DNA from: Omphiscola glabra
Lineage: Eukaryota > Mollusca > Gastropoda > Lymnaeidae
Length of the DNA: 64,000 nt
Assembly (NCBI GenBank): GCA_964017045.1
Contig: OZ024809.1
Location: 26,156,618 to 26,220,617, forward strand
Direction: 5' to 3'
Shown here: in pieces, positions 27,534 through 38,800 of the stretch
How positions within the stretch are numbered: the first letter of the stretch is position 1
Layout of the letters: every line of letters starts with the position of its first letter
Program-made: the position numbers and the translations under genes
Notes under the pieces: generated by a model
Database searches by the model: none
The model's input: the letters and a program-made list of their open reading frames with translations, nothing else
What the model was told of the DNA's origin: nothing

Positions 27534-27873
27534 GGAATGTACGGTGACGATACTGGCGTAAATGTAAGGAATGTACGCTGACGATACTGGCGTAAATGTA
27601 AGGAATGTACGCTGACGATACTGGCGTACATGTAAGGAATGTACGCTGACGATACTGGCGTAAATGTAAGGAATGTACGCTGACGATACTGGCGTAAATG
27701 TAAGGAATGTACGCTGACGATACTGGCGTAAATGTAAGGAATGTACGCTGACGATACTGGCGTAAATGTAAGGAATGTACGCTGACGATACTGGCGTAAA
27801 TGTAAGGAATGTACGCTGACGATACTGGCGTAAATGTAAGGAATGTACGCTGACGATACTGGCGTACATGTAT
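27534..27873. repeat. Minisatellite, 10 copies of a 34-bp unit
   Basis: Unit GGAATGTACGCTGACGATAC then TGGCGTAAATGTAA, nearly perfect. With a period of 34, a single open frame cycles through all three phases; not a gene. Confidence 0.97.
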
Positions 27874-28466
27874 ATAGCATGTCATTCAAATCTTTAATTT
27901 GTACTTCTGAAATATATGGACTTGCAAGTTGTAGGCTAAAACAGTGGGGCCCTATGCCGTCGCCTAGTTTGCCTATGCCTAAGAACGGAACTGGTACGAG
28001 ACATGGAGGCAGCCGGCATCAACACAAGCGAATGGGAGAGCATCGCTGATGGTAGTTTCGGCAGGCGAAGAGAGATGAAAAACGGGCGACAGCCCAGCAG
28101 ACGCGAAACGAAAAGCTTATCCACAAAATAAAAGGCCAAAAAAAAACCCCCCAAAAAAGCCGAACAAAATTTTTTGTCACAGTTATACTACGAAGCGTGC
28201 AGCCAAGATGGACCCTACATGATTATAAACCACTACCGGAGGTTTCAATACAATCAAGTTGGACTCTAGGGTGACCAAAACAATAACTGGAAAAAACGGG
28301 ACACACCCAAGGAGTTGTTTTGGGGGGGGGGGCGTGGGGGGGATACACTGCAGCTAAAGAGGGGTCTTGGGGCCTCCGCCGGAAACTGTTTACTGAAATA
28401 TGCTCATTTTAACTATTTTGAGACGTACACATCTTTTTAAATTTACCTTCACTTTTGTAATTTAAT

Positions 28467-28640
28467 TTAAAAACTAGAACAGTCCATTTCGAAATTGTAG
28501 AGAGCTTGCAGGATTGCAGAAAGGGTCTCCACTCTCATTTTGTTTCTTTCGTCCGTCCATTGAATGTTCATGCGCGAAAAGATTCTTTCAGTATTACCAT
28601 TAAGGGCAGGGATCGCAGCGTCGGCAGATTGGTGGAGGGG
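28467..28640 (-). pseudogene. hAT transposase C-terminal dimerisation fragment
   Basis: The minus strand encodes ADAAIPALNGNTERIFSRMN followed by RNKMRVETLSAILQALYNF. This fits the hAT C-terminal pattern (Ser/Asn-rich ERxFSxMN, then RNxMxxxxL). The upstream part of the protein is replaced by the 30-bp minisatellite. Confidence 0.7.
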
Positions 28641-28660
28641 GAACAGTGCAGCCATAACTC

Positions 28661-29455
28661 CAGCCCACAGCACTACTGGCACTGGCTACACAACCCACAT
28701 CACCACTGGCACTGGCAACACAGCCCACATCACTACTGGCTACAAAGCCCATATCAGTACAGGCGATGGCTACACACCCCACATCACTACTAGCACTGAC
28801 TACACAGCCCACATCACTACTGGCACTGGCTACACAGCACTACAGGCACTGGTCACACAGCCCTCATCACTACTGGCACTGGCTACACAGTCCATATCAC
28901 TACTGGCACTGGCCACACAGCCCACATCACTACTGGCACTGGCCACACAGCCCACATCACTACAGGCACTAGCTACACAGTCCATATCTCTACTGGCACT
29001 GGCCACACAGCCCACATAACTACAGGCACTGGCTACACAGTCCATATCTCTACTGGCACTGGCCACACAGTCCATATCTCTACAGGCACTGGCCACACAG
29101 CCCACATAACTACAGGCACTGGCTACACAGTCCATATCTCTACTGGCACTGGCCACACAGTCCATATCTCTACAGGCACTGGCCACACAGTCCTTATCTC
29201 TACTGGCACTGGCCACACAGCCCACATCACTACAGGCACTGGCAACACAGTTCATATCTCTACTGGCACTGGCTACACAGTCCATATCCCTTCTGGCACT
29301 GGCTACACAGCCCACATCACTACTGGCACTGGCTACACAGTCCATATCTCTACTGGCACTGGCCACACAGTCCATATCTCTACTGGCCAGACAGCCCACA
29401 TCACTACTGGCACTGGCTACACAGCCCACATCACTACTGGCACTGGCCACACAGC
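28661..29455. repeat. Minisatellite, about 26 copies of a 30-bp unit
   Basis: Unit like TCCATATCTCTACTGGCACT GGCCACACAG, with many substitutions between copies. Some copies alternate CCACATCACTAC and CCATATCTCTAC in runs, suggesting higher-order duplication. Confidence 0.95.
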
Positions 29456-29835
29456 TAGCGAAAATATTATTGGAAGTTATATTATAAATAAGGAAGTTTG
29501 AGTGATTTGAAAATGTGTTTGGTTTTAGAAACGGGACATTTAGGCGTCCAGGGAGACTTTGAACGATCGTGACAAAATGGGACAATCCCGTTTTTACGGG
29601 ATTTTTGGTCACTCTAAGCTAGACCATCACATAGTAAAGACGGACGACTGCAGACACGATGGTGTAAACATATGCGTGTCTGGCATCTGAACCAAACATG
29701 GAACCATGTTACGTAGTGTTACCATATGCGTATCTGGCATCTGAATCTACCTGTTACGTATAGAGTCCAAGGAGGCAGTCCCAATATTATTTGTATGATT
29801 TGAAGTAAATGGCTGATGTGCATTCTCCCCTGTAA

Positions 29836-29962
29836 CATGCATGTCAGATGGACTTCAGTCACATGCATGTCAGATGGACTTCAGTCACATGCATGTCAGA
29901 TGGACTTCAGTCACATGCATGTCAGATGGACTTCAGTCACATGCATGTCAGATGGACTTCAT
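29836..29962. repeat. Minisatellite, five copies of a 26-bp unit
   Basis: Unit ACATGCATGTCAGATGGACT TCAGTC, almost perfect. Confidence 0.95.
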
Positions 29963-30379
29963 CAACACCCACCCCTCTTCTTTTTTTTAAAAATATTCAG
30001 AATTTACCAATCTCTCTGTGTGGATGAATCATTAACCATAATATATTATAAAGTCAATGTTGATCTAGAAAAGAAAGATGTGCTCATTTACAGGTCCCCA
30101 TCCTATGTAACACATGTCCCCATCCTATGTAACTCTGATCACAGGAATTCCAACATAACTGAAAGAAAATAAAACTCTAAATCACATTTCTGATGACTTT
30201 TCTCAGGCACGCTAGAAACAGGCAGACTATTAAATTAATGGCTTAGAAAATAATTCTATAATAATTTACAATATGCAATGAATCTACCCAAGTCGAAGAC
30301 AAAATCAATTATAGACCACGTCCTTTGTGATAACAAATAGAAAAATGAACTTTGCGTCTCCTATATTAAATAATTAGAA

Positions 30380-30603
30380 TATGTGGATATCATATGGTTA
30401 GGTGTGTGGATATCATATGGTTAGGTATGTGGATATCATATGGTTAGGTATGTGGATATCATATGGTTAGGTATGTGTATATCATATGGTTAGGTATGTG
30501 TATATCATATGGTTAGGTATGTGTATATCATATGGTTAGGTATGTGTATATCATATGGTTAGGTATGTGGATATCATATGGTTAGGTATGTGGATATCAT
30601 ATG
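30380..30603. repeat. Minisatellite, about 9.7 copies of a 23-bp unit
   Basis: Unit ATGTGGATATCATATGGTTA GGT. The array is interrupted at 30604 by a MITE, and its tail (CATATGGTTAGG) resumes at 30849. Confidence 0.95.
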
Positions 30604-30848
30604 AAGGGTTCACGGGAAAAACCAGTGATGTCAGTTTTTCGAAATTTGCAAGTTATCTCCCGTGTGGCTACATTCCATTCAACTGAGTAATATGACACAT
30701 AGGCCCAACTGAAAAAGCAGCGTAGTCAATAAATAAATATTTATAAATGTTGACATTTTGATACTTTTATGAGGAATTTTCAAACTTTATTATCAATTTT
30801 CTCAAAACTCTCAAAACCTGACATCACTGGGTTTTTCCTTGAGCCCTT
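30604..30848. mobile_element. MITE inserted inside the 23-bp minisatellite
   Basis: Left terminus AAGGGTTCACGGGAAAAACC then AGTGATGTCAG; the right terminus, reversed, is AAGGGCTCAAGGAAAAACCC then AGTGATGTCAG, about 31 bp. Flanked by CATATG on both sides, which is also part of the minisatellite unit. 245 bp, no coding capacity. Confidence 0.8.
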
Positions 30849-31086
30849 CATATGGTTAGGTTAAAAGAAAAGCAAATACCAGTTAAATCGTAATGGTACA
30901 GTACAGTTCTTTAACTAAACGCCTTACACTGACTTTCAATAAGTAGCCTTGTCAATATAACCTTTACGTAGAATGAGTTAAGCAAGTAGAGTGTAGCTCT
31001 TAAAAAATGAACAACAACGTAAAGATGTCATTTATCATCAATTTATACATTTAATTTTTTTTTTTCTGGTAACCATTTAACGGGTT

Positions 31087-31862
31087 TTTCAACTGTGCCG
31101 ACCGAGTAGTTATGCTGACCACTAAGTTGGTATGCTGGCCACTGAGCAGCTATGCTGGCCACTGAAGCTGTGCTGGCCACTGAGCAGCTATGCTGGCCAC
31201 TGAAGCTGTGCTGGCCACTGAAGCTGTGCTGGCCCCTGAGCAGCTATGCTGGCCACTGAGCAGCTATGCTGGCCACTGAGCAGCTAAGATGGCCACTGAG
31301 GAGCTGTGCTGCCCACTGAGGAGCTGTGCTGCCCACTCAGCAGCTATGCTGGCCACGGAGCAGCTAAGCCATGGAGCAGCTAAGCTGGCCACTGAGCAGC
31401 TATGCTGGCAACTAAATTGCTAAGCTGGCCACTCACTGAATTGCTATGCTGGGCACTGAGATGCTATGCAGGCCACTGAGTTACTATGATGGCTACCCAA
31501 TAGCTATACTGGTCACCAGCTATGCTGGTAACTGAAGCTGTGCTGGCCACTGAAGCTGTGCTGGCCACTGAAGCTGTGCTGGCCCCTGAGCAGCTAAGAT
31601 GGCCACTGAGGAGCTGTGCTGCCCACTGAGGAGCTGTGCTTCCCACTCAGCAGCTATGCTGGCCACGGAGCAGCTAAGCCATGGAGCAGCTAAGCTGGCC
31701 ACTGAGCAGCTATGCTGGCAACTAAATTGCTAAGCTGGCCACTCACTGAATTGCTATGCTGGGCACTGAGATGCTATGCTGGCCCCTGAGTAGTTATGCA
31801 GGCCATTGAGTTACTATGATGGCTACCGAGTAGCTATACTGGTCACCAGTTATGCTGGCATC
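31087..31862. repeat. Degenerate ~20-bp minisatellite with ~310-bp higher-order duplication
   Basis: Unit GGCCACTGAGCAGCTATGCT with variants. The block beginning CCCACTCAGCAGCTATGCTG at 31332 recurs at 31642. Confidence 0.9.
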
Positions 31863-31869
31863 TGACTAT

Positions 31870-32805
31870 AAATAATATTAAGATTTAAGAAAAAATAATG
31901 ATAACTTGTAATAAAGACTCACATTGCTTCCATATTCCATTCACTCTAAAGTGAAACACAAACACCACCAAAGTGTCAAAGAAATAATATATTCATCTCA
32001 AAGCAACTTTAGGCCAAAGTTATTTTCACTTAAGTACAATGGCCTTGGATTTAGACCAGATCTATCCCAAAGGGAAGTGTGGAAGAGATGGTGTGAGAGT
32101 GTGAATAAATCAGTTTGTTCTGGAGGGAATGTGTGGGATAGATCTTATGAGAGTGGGATTAAATCTCTTAATGAAAGAAATTGTGGGCCACTTATTGCTG
32201 GAAGGATTTTGACCAAGTGATCAACAAGAGTGATCCACAAGAGTGATTGGGATAATCTTTAATGAGCTAAAAATATTATTAGCATGTAGTTACTTCAGTT
32301 CAACATGTAGCTATACATTATACTGGTGGCATGCTTAGTTTTCATATCTTTGTAACACATGCATAACTTTTTCATTACAAAAAATTAAGCAGAAAAACTA
32401 CATTCATTGATTTCAATGTTAATTGATCCAACCACACATTTCAAACTATACTGTTACTACTGTTTAACAACACACCACACTTTTACCATGTTGTCCTTAA
32501 ATTTGGCTCTCAGCCAAGCCATTCTCATTCATTCATAAACAAATTCTTCCAACATGTTTTTAGAGGTGAGAATAAATCAAATGATATTGAGTTATCAAGT
32601 CATACATAAACATAAGGTCTTTCAAAAAATATTTTTTTTTTCAAATACTTTAATCTTACACAATGTCTCTCAATCTGTGTGTTGCATATCAGAATAGGTT
32701 TTACAACAGGTGATGATTTATAACATGCTGTGACTGGGTACTGGCATAAAATGACCACGAAGCTCGAAGTCACCGGCTGGGTGCGTTAATTTAACAAAAA
32801 TAAAA
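31870..32805. other. Gene-free stretch with an unidentified 98-residue open frame
   Basis: An open frame at 31924-32220 (plus) has no domain I recognise and no visible splice context. It may be transposon-derived. Confidence 0.3.
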
Positions 32806-32810
32806 TATCT

Positions 32811-35800
32811 TTATTTTATATTTCGAGTGATCCTCCTACAATATCCTGACTTCATTTCTTGCAAAGCTTCCTCAAGTACCCTTGTAATGTGTACCAGGTT
32901 GACAGGATCAGTTTGGAGCATTTTCATCTCTTTCTTGTCCCCATCCATTGTCTGCAGTTTCATCAATATGGAAGGACTCACTTGATGACGTAGAGATCTG
33001 CTGGCAAGCTGAAAGATAGTTTTAAAATTATCTGATATGTTTTATATTTGGTATGTAGTGATGCAAGGACTGAGACACCAGCCACACACACAACACATCA
33101 ATAACATCCTGGTCAAGCAAGTGATTAACAGTGTCACTGCTTAGTAGTAGCAAGGGACATCGGTACATGATAAAGTCAACAGCTGATGAAGCAAACCACT
33201 AAACCCAAAGTGAAGACCAGCTGGGTATAATGAAATTGAACATTTTTTCATGAATATTCTGCACCTATGATGGTCCCAAGAAGGTATTATCCAAACCAAC
33301 CCTCAAAAAATGACATGGGCACTTGAAATAGGGCAGAGCCGTCACGTTGGCCTTGCAACCCCTGTGGCTGCAGAGGGCATCTGATTGTTAAGGGGCTCAA
33401 ATCTGGGATGTGGAAAATGTAAAATATTAACCTTTAATGCAGGCGGCACAAAACCAAAAAGTGGCTGGGGGCCTCAAGAGGTCACCCGATGGCTCTGAAT
33501 GGGGCAAGCCATGGATTTAAGATTTTTGCTCACAGCTATTGTTTCTAAAAAAAAAACTAGGTCAAAGCTCAATTTTATTATCAAATTAATATCACTTTAG
33601 TTAAGGTAACTTCAAGAAGTGGTGTCAAAACATTTTACAGCAAATATTTAATATATAATTTATCATTGTTTATTTATGATATACTCACCTGAACATCAAA
33701 TCTCCACTCAAGATTGTGGTAGTGTGGAAGGTCTAAACTCATTTCATTTAAAATGTCTCTGATTTCCCTACGGTGTTCCAAATAAAGTGCCAGTAATGAA
33801 GATCTTGTCTCGTCCCCGAATCCCAACGTCATGATGGAGTCTTGAAAGTCAATCTCATTTAACTATTTAAATTAGAGAAATTAGTAAATTAGAGAAAATT
33901 TTCATATTTTTTTAACACTAATAAAATATACTGTAATTAAAAGTGGGGATGTCCATCAATATTTTTTGGTTCTTAGTTTAGAAGAAAAATTTCAACTACA
34001 CTGTAAGACAAAAAGCATGAAATAAATATTGTTTAGACTTTTATTGTTTAAATCTCCAGCAATATCCAGACACATTTCTTTCAGATTTACCGGTACTTTT
34101 ATTTTTATACAGCTAAATTTGCATTTATTTTTGTAAGCTCGACAGCTCCAAAACTTCTATAATTATCACTTCAAAAATCCAAGAACTTCTTCAAAATCTA
34201 ATCTGAAACATAAAAGCTAACTGAACAGCAAGGAGTGATTAGCTCTGAATTTCAAAACATGTGTTTGTGATGCTATGACCATAGCTTTTTTTACTTATAT
34301 GCACCTGCGCACCCACAGACAGAATGAGCCGCAGCAAAGGTCTGATAATCACAGTGGTCCTCAATTAGAATGAATGCAAAGTAACCATTCAATTTTGAAC
34401 ATGTCATAAACCTTGTGAGATTTACTTCAATATCCTTGGGGAGATTTAGCATCTCATTGACAGTAGATGGTAGACACTGTATGGTGGACAGTAAGAAGAC
34501 GGCATTCAATTTTGATGCGGGGAGAAAAAAAAAAAGACCATGGATATTATTATTATTATAATTATTGGTAGTTTTCTATAGCGTGGTACCCCAGCCTAGG
34601 GCTGGGCTCACTACGCTGACAATACAATTTAACAAATATAATCATGAATTACATTTATTAAAAAAAAAGAACAAAAACAAATGTGTATTCGCCCAACCAT
34701 TCCATAACAATTTACACGTGAAGCCATGGACGGCACTCAGCAGCATCTTTTAACGGTCAGAGGGGGAATCAGTCAGGATAGTAGAGTTTAAAGAGATGTG
34801 TTTTGAGTGCAGTTTTGAAGGCTGTGATGGTTGATATATTGCAGATGTGTAGTGGAAGAGAATTCCATTGTTTGGGGGCACAGTAATGGGTCTTCAATTC
34901 CTGTTATGATCCCGTTACCTGGTGGGATCCCATGACCAGGAGGGATCCCGTTTCCTTGTTGGATCCCATTCCACAGGGGGGATTGTGTTCCTCAGTGGGA
35001 TCACATTCCCAGAGGGACCATTTTCTCAGGTGGGGACCCATTCCATAACATATATCAGTTTTCTTTTGATACTGGGCATCTCATTTCATCTTTTAGCTGT
35101 TTCTTGATTTTACAAAGTACAATACTGACCATGAGAGTCAGTGTCATTCAACTTTTCATAATAGAATGTTGTAGATTTATCATCCATACATTAAATATCT
35201 TTGGATGTACCGTACTAGATTAGCTTTCAAACATCAGCGGTTTTATATTTAAAAACATAGCTGACACTTTTAACCTAAGAATATAGAATTCTGTACCATA
35301 ATTTTTTTAAAAATAAATTGTTCTTTTGTTAAAATCTTACCATTGGCCAAACAAGTTAATTTTGTAAAGAGCTACTGGCCAAATATTTACTAAAATACAA
35401 GATTTACCGGAAGCACTTAAATTACCAAATATTTTGAGCTCTCAGTCAAGAGATACATCAGAGCCTCTACCCCATGCTGGACTGTGTCAACTGGTACTCC
35501 CAGCTTTTCTGTCATTAAAAACAATGGTAACAAGCAAATGGTGATATATAAAGAGATGTTCCTTGTTATCAACTAAAATGTTAATTACATGTACATTTTT
35601 TCCTCAATAGAACTATAATATTTTAATGTAATAGTAAAGCCTCAAAAAGTTATTACCAATTAAGTAGATGTGTTAAAATTCAAAACTTCATATAGAAGAA
35701 AGATGTAAGGTCTCTACCTCACCCATCATGAACAGAATTTTAATTTGTTGTAATTGCTTGTAAAAAATTGAGAAGTTAAACCATTTATTTGAAAACATTA

Positions 35801-38800
35801 ATGATGCTAAAGAATATCTACACAGGAGAAAAAAAAACAATCAAAATAAAGAAAAAACATTTACAAGTCTAAAATATACCACTCACTGATTTAATGAAAA
35901 TCAGAGTGTGAAATGTTTTTAAAATTGGATAATATCTCATTATTCACTTACGAGCAGCTCCTTGGAAAATCTTTGTGTTGGCTCCTTTGCGAATAAAATT
36001 CAGAGAAATTCTGCCAAATTCTTTCAAAACTGAAACGTAAATTTTTTTGTTCAGAACTGGAAATCAGATGAACCCAATCTTTTTATAAATTAATTATTTT
36101 TGATATTGTAGTCTTAAACTGTAATGGTTACAGCTCACCACTAACAAGGACCAATGTAAAAAAAAATAACAACAGTACAACTGCTTTACTTCCACGACCG
36201 GTAAAAACAGTTCGATTGGTCAACTTAAAATAAAGTAAAATTTGAATGAAGAAATAAAAAAATATAACTAATTACTTATATAAGGGATTCTTAACCTTTT
36301 TTTACTTTTAATATCGCCGCGCCCCCCCTTGATTTCAAAACATTTCCTGCATTGGCATCTTGATATCATAACATATTCCCAAACTTCAACAACAAAAAGG
36401 CTAATAGTAATACAAATAAACCTGATTTTCTGGGTCTTCCCACACCCACTGACTCACAAAACACCTAAGAGTGCGGGCAGCCTAAGTTAAGAATTTTTAG
36501 AAATAACTAGCCAATATACCCCGCATTGTATTCGGTTAAACTTCTACATCCTTTTAGCTAACATCAAAATACAGGGCCCTCTAAAAAAATATGTCGCTAA
36601 AGAAAAAATATTAATGCAAAATTTTCTACTATAAAAACCCCATTTATAATAACTTTGCAAATATTTTATTCCCCATTAAGATCCAATTCCCTTATAGATC
36701 ATGTTCCCCAGTTGGATCACATGCCTGTTGGGATCCATTCCTGTTATGATCCCGTTACCTGGTGGGATCCCATGACCATGAGAATAAAATGATTTATGAA
36801 CTAACGATTATATTATTTTATACAAAAATTGGAACAGATCAAATTAAATTTGTATGGGTTTATTTCAAAATTATTGATTCATTATATGGCTTTTCGCTTT
36901 ACGGCCAACTTTTCCGGAACGTATCTAGGCCGTAAAGCGAGGTATGGGTGTACTTTATTATATACGCTAATAAAATCACATGATTCCTTGACATCAGAAT
37001 AATGTTATAACAATTATAATTGCGATGCAAATCTACACAGGCAACAAGCCCTACAATGAATCTAATCCAAAAAATACTATCCTCTCTGTTGCTCACTCTA
37101 GCTCACAGACCCTCTAGGTCCTTAGTTCACTATGTTGCTCAAAATCGTTGTCTCCCCTTTTATCACTTGAAAAGAGTTCACCGTCGTTCACATAACCCAA
37201 ATGTCACAACATCATAACACACACACTACCTCTGATTTCATGACCTTGACAGTTATGCCTAGGATAGAGGGCCCTATGCCCATAACATTCAGATAAATAA
37301 TGGAGTTAAAATTAAAAAGCCGTCCCATTAAAATTGGCTTAACCCTCCTGAGATGGAGCCTTTTTGGACTGTCTGTGCCAAAATGATGGAGCCCTTTTAA
37401 CAAGCCCTGCACTTACTTTGCAAAGTAATTTATAAAAAAATAAACTACAGTAGAACCCGGTTATGTCGATGGCCTCGGGGTTTGCCAAAAAGCGTCGAGA
37501 TAACCGAGGATCGACATAAACAAAAACCAATATGCGGCAAAATATTAACATGTGCTTGAAATTTTTTTATGTACATGATGTGCGTTAATAAATGAGAATG
37601 TACATGCACGTGTTTTTTGGAGTTTTTTTTTTACACAACAGCGTTCCCGTTATTTGTTTGATGAAGCGATCGGCATGCTATAAAAATTTACATACAGAAT
37701 GGAAAAAATATAAAAATATCACCACAATGTTTCGCAGTTATCGTATGCCCATATACTATTGCTTTGTGTTTTCATAAAGAGATCGCTGTAGTGGTAATAT
37801 TTAACATGACGGCTGCACCTATTTTTTCATTAAAATTCTTCATTTTAACTAAAATAAACTACTACAAATGACACCCGAATAGCATTGAATCTAATGGTAC
37901 CCGGGTGCGAATGGCGGCGCTGTGTGTCTGGGTCCATTTTGATTAATGCTATTCGGATGTCATTTGTAGTAGTTTATTTTAGTTAACATGAGGAATAAAG
38001 TTTACAAACGTATAGTCCATTCAATTATCTTTCATTTGATACCTCATTTGATCTTTCAAACCCAACAATAATATTTTAAATCGTTTTTTAATCCCAACCT
38101 CTCAATTCTGGCACCCGGGTACCAATAGCCACTTCGTAACATGACATAGTCACAACACACTGTAGTCCGCCAACACGTCTTTCCGTGCTGTGACGTCATT
38201 ATTTCGCTCGGCTGAACCAACCTTCCCCCACCCGCAGATAGCTAGTTCACTGTGACACACAAAGCAACAATATGACCATCATGATCAATACGATACGTTG
38301 CGGTGATATTTTTATAACCTTTGATACACCTACCATTCCCCCTACCCATGTGTCTCGTATACACAAATTTCCTTGACAACCAACAATGCACTGCTAAGAT
38401 GGGGTTGTCGATACAAATGCAAAAATACTTTTGTGCTCGAGATATTAGGGTTCGGCAACATAAAAGAATTGACATAACCGATGAGAAAATGCTAAGACAA
38501 AGAGAGAATTTGGCGGTTCCACTTCAAAAACGTCGACTTAATAGGGTTGGCGAATTAACCGAGGTCGAGATTAGCGGGTTCGAATGTGATTACTTTTCAA
38601 TATATATTCTTGTAGGAAATTGAATAAACTAATACAATTTTTATGAATGGAACTGAAATCTCAACATTTTTGCAAATGAGACAGCCTGATTTGCATAATT
38701 TATGTATGCAATTTTTTTTCCTCAAATTTTGAATAAAATACTTGCAGAATTTTTTAAAATTTTATGATTGGTGAAGCCTAAACAAGTACGCATATCTGAA

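Larger units (their letters stand above)
28267..29618. mobile_element. hAT-type element remnant carrying a minisatellite
   Basis: Left end TAGGGTGACCAAAA and right end (reversed) TAGAGTGACCAAAAATCCCG look like imperfect terminal inverted repeats. Inside are a transposase C-terminal fragment (28467-28640, minus) and a ~26-copy 30-bp repeat. A clean 8-bp target duplication is not visible, so the borders are approximate. Confidence 0.55.

Noticed and set aside
27419..27889. 156-residue repetitive frame on the minus strand
   Set aside because: A stop-free 34-bp unit read in all three phases; three overlapping frames are equally open, so there is no evidence of selection.
28564..29612. Long repetitive frames (260 residues minus, 151 plus)
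   Set aside because: Product of the 30-bp minisatellite. Only the short hAT-like segment at 28467-28640 resembles a real protein.
29836..30603. Possible CRISPR-like arrays
   Set aside because: Units are contiguous with no unique spacers, and the genome is eukaryotic.
36283..36497. Possible hAT-type MITE (GGGATTCTTAACC ... GTTAAGAATTTTT) in COMMD2 intron 1
   Set aside because: Ends are plausible but no target-site duplication can be read, so not listed as a feature.
38321..38623. 100-residue frame near the right end of the pogo-like element
   Set aside because: No transposase motif (no DDD/DDE or HTH text) and no codon bias; part of it is the terminal repeat itself.
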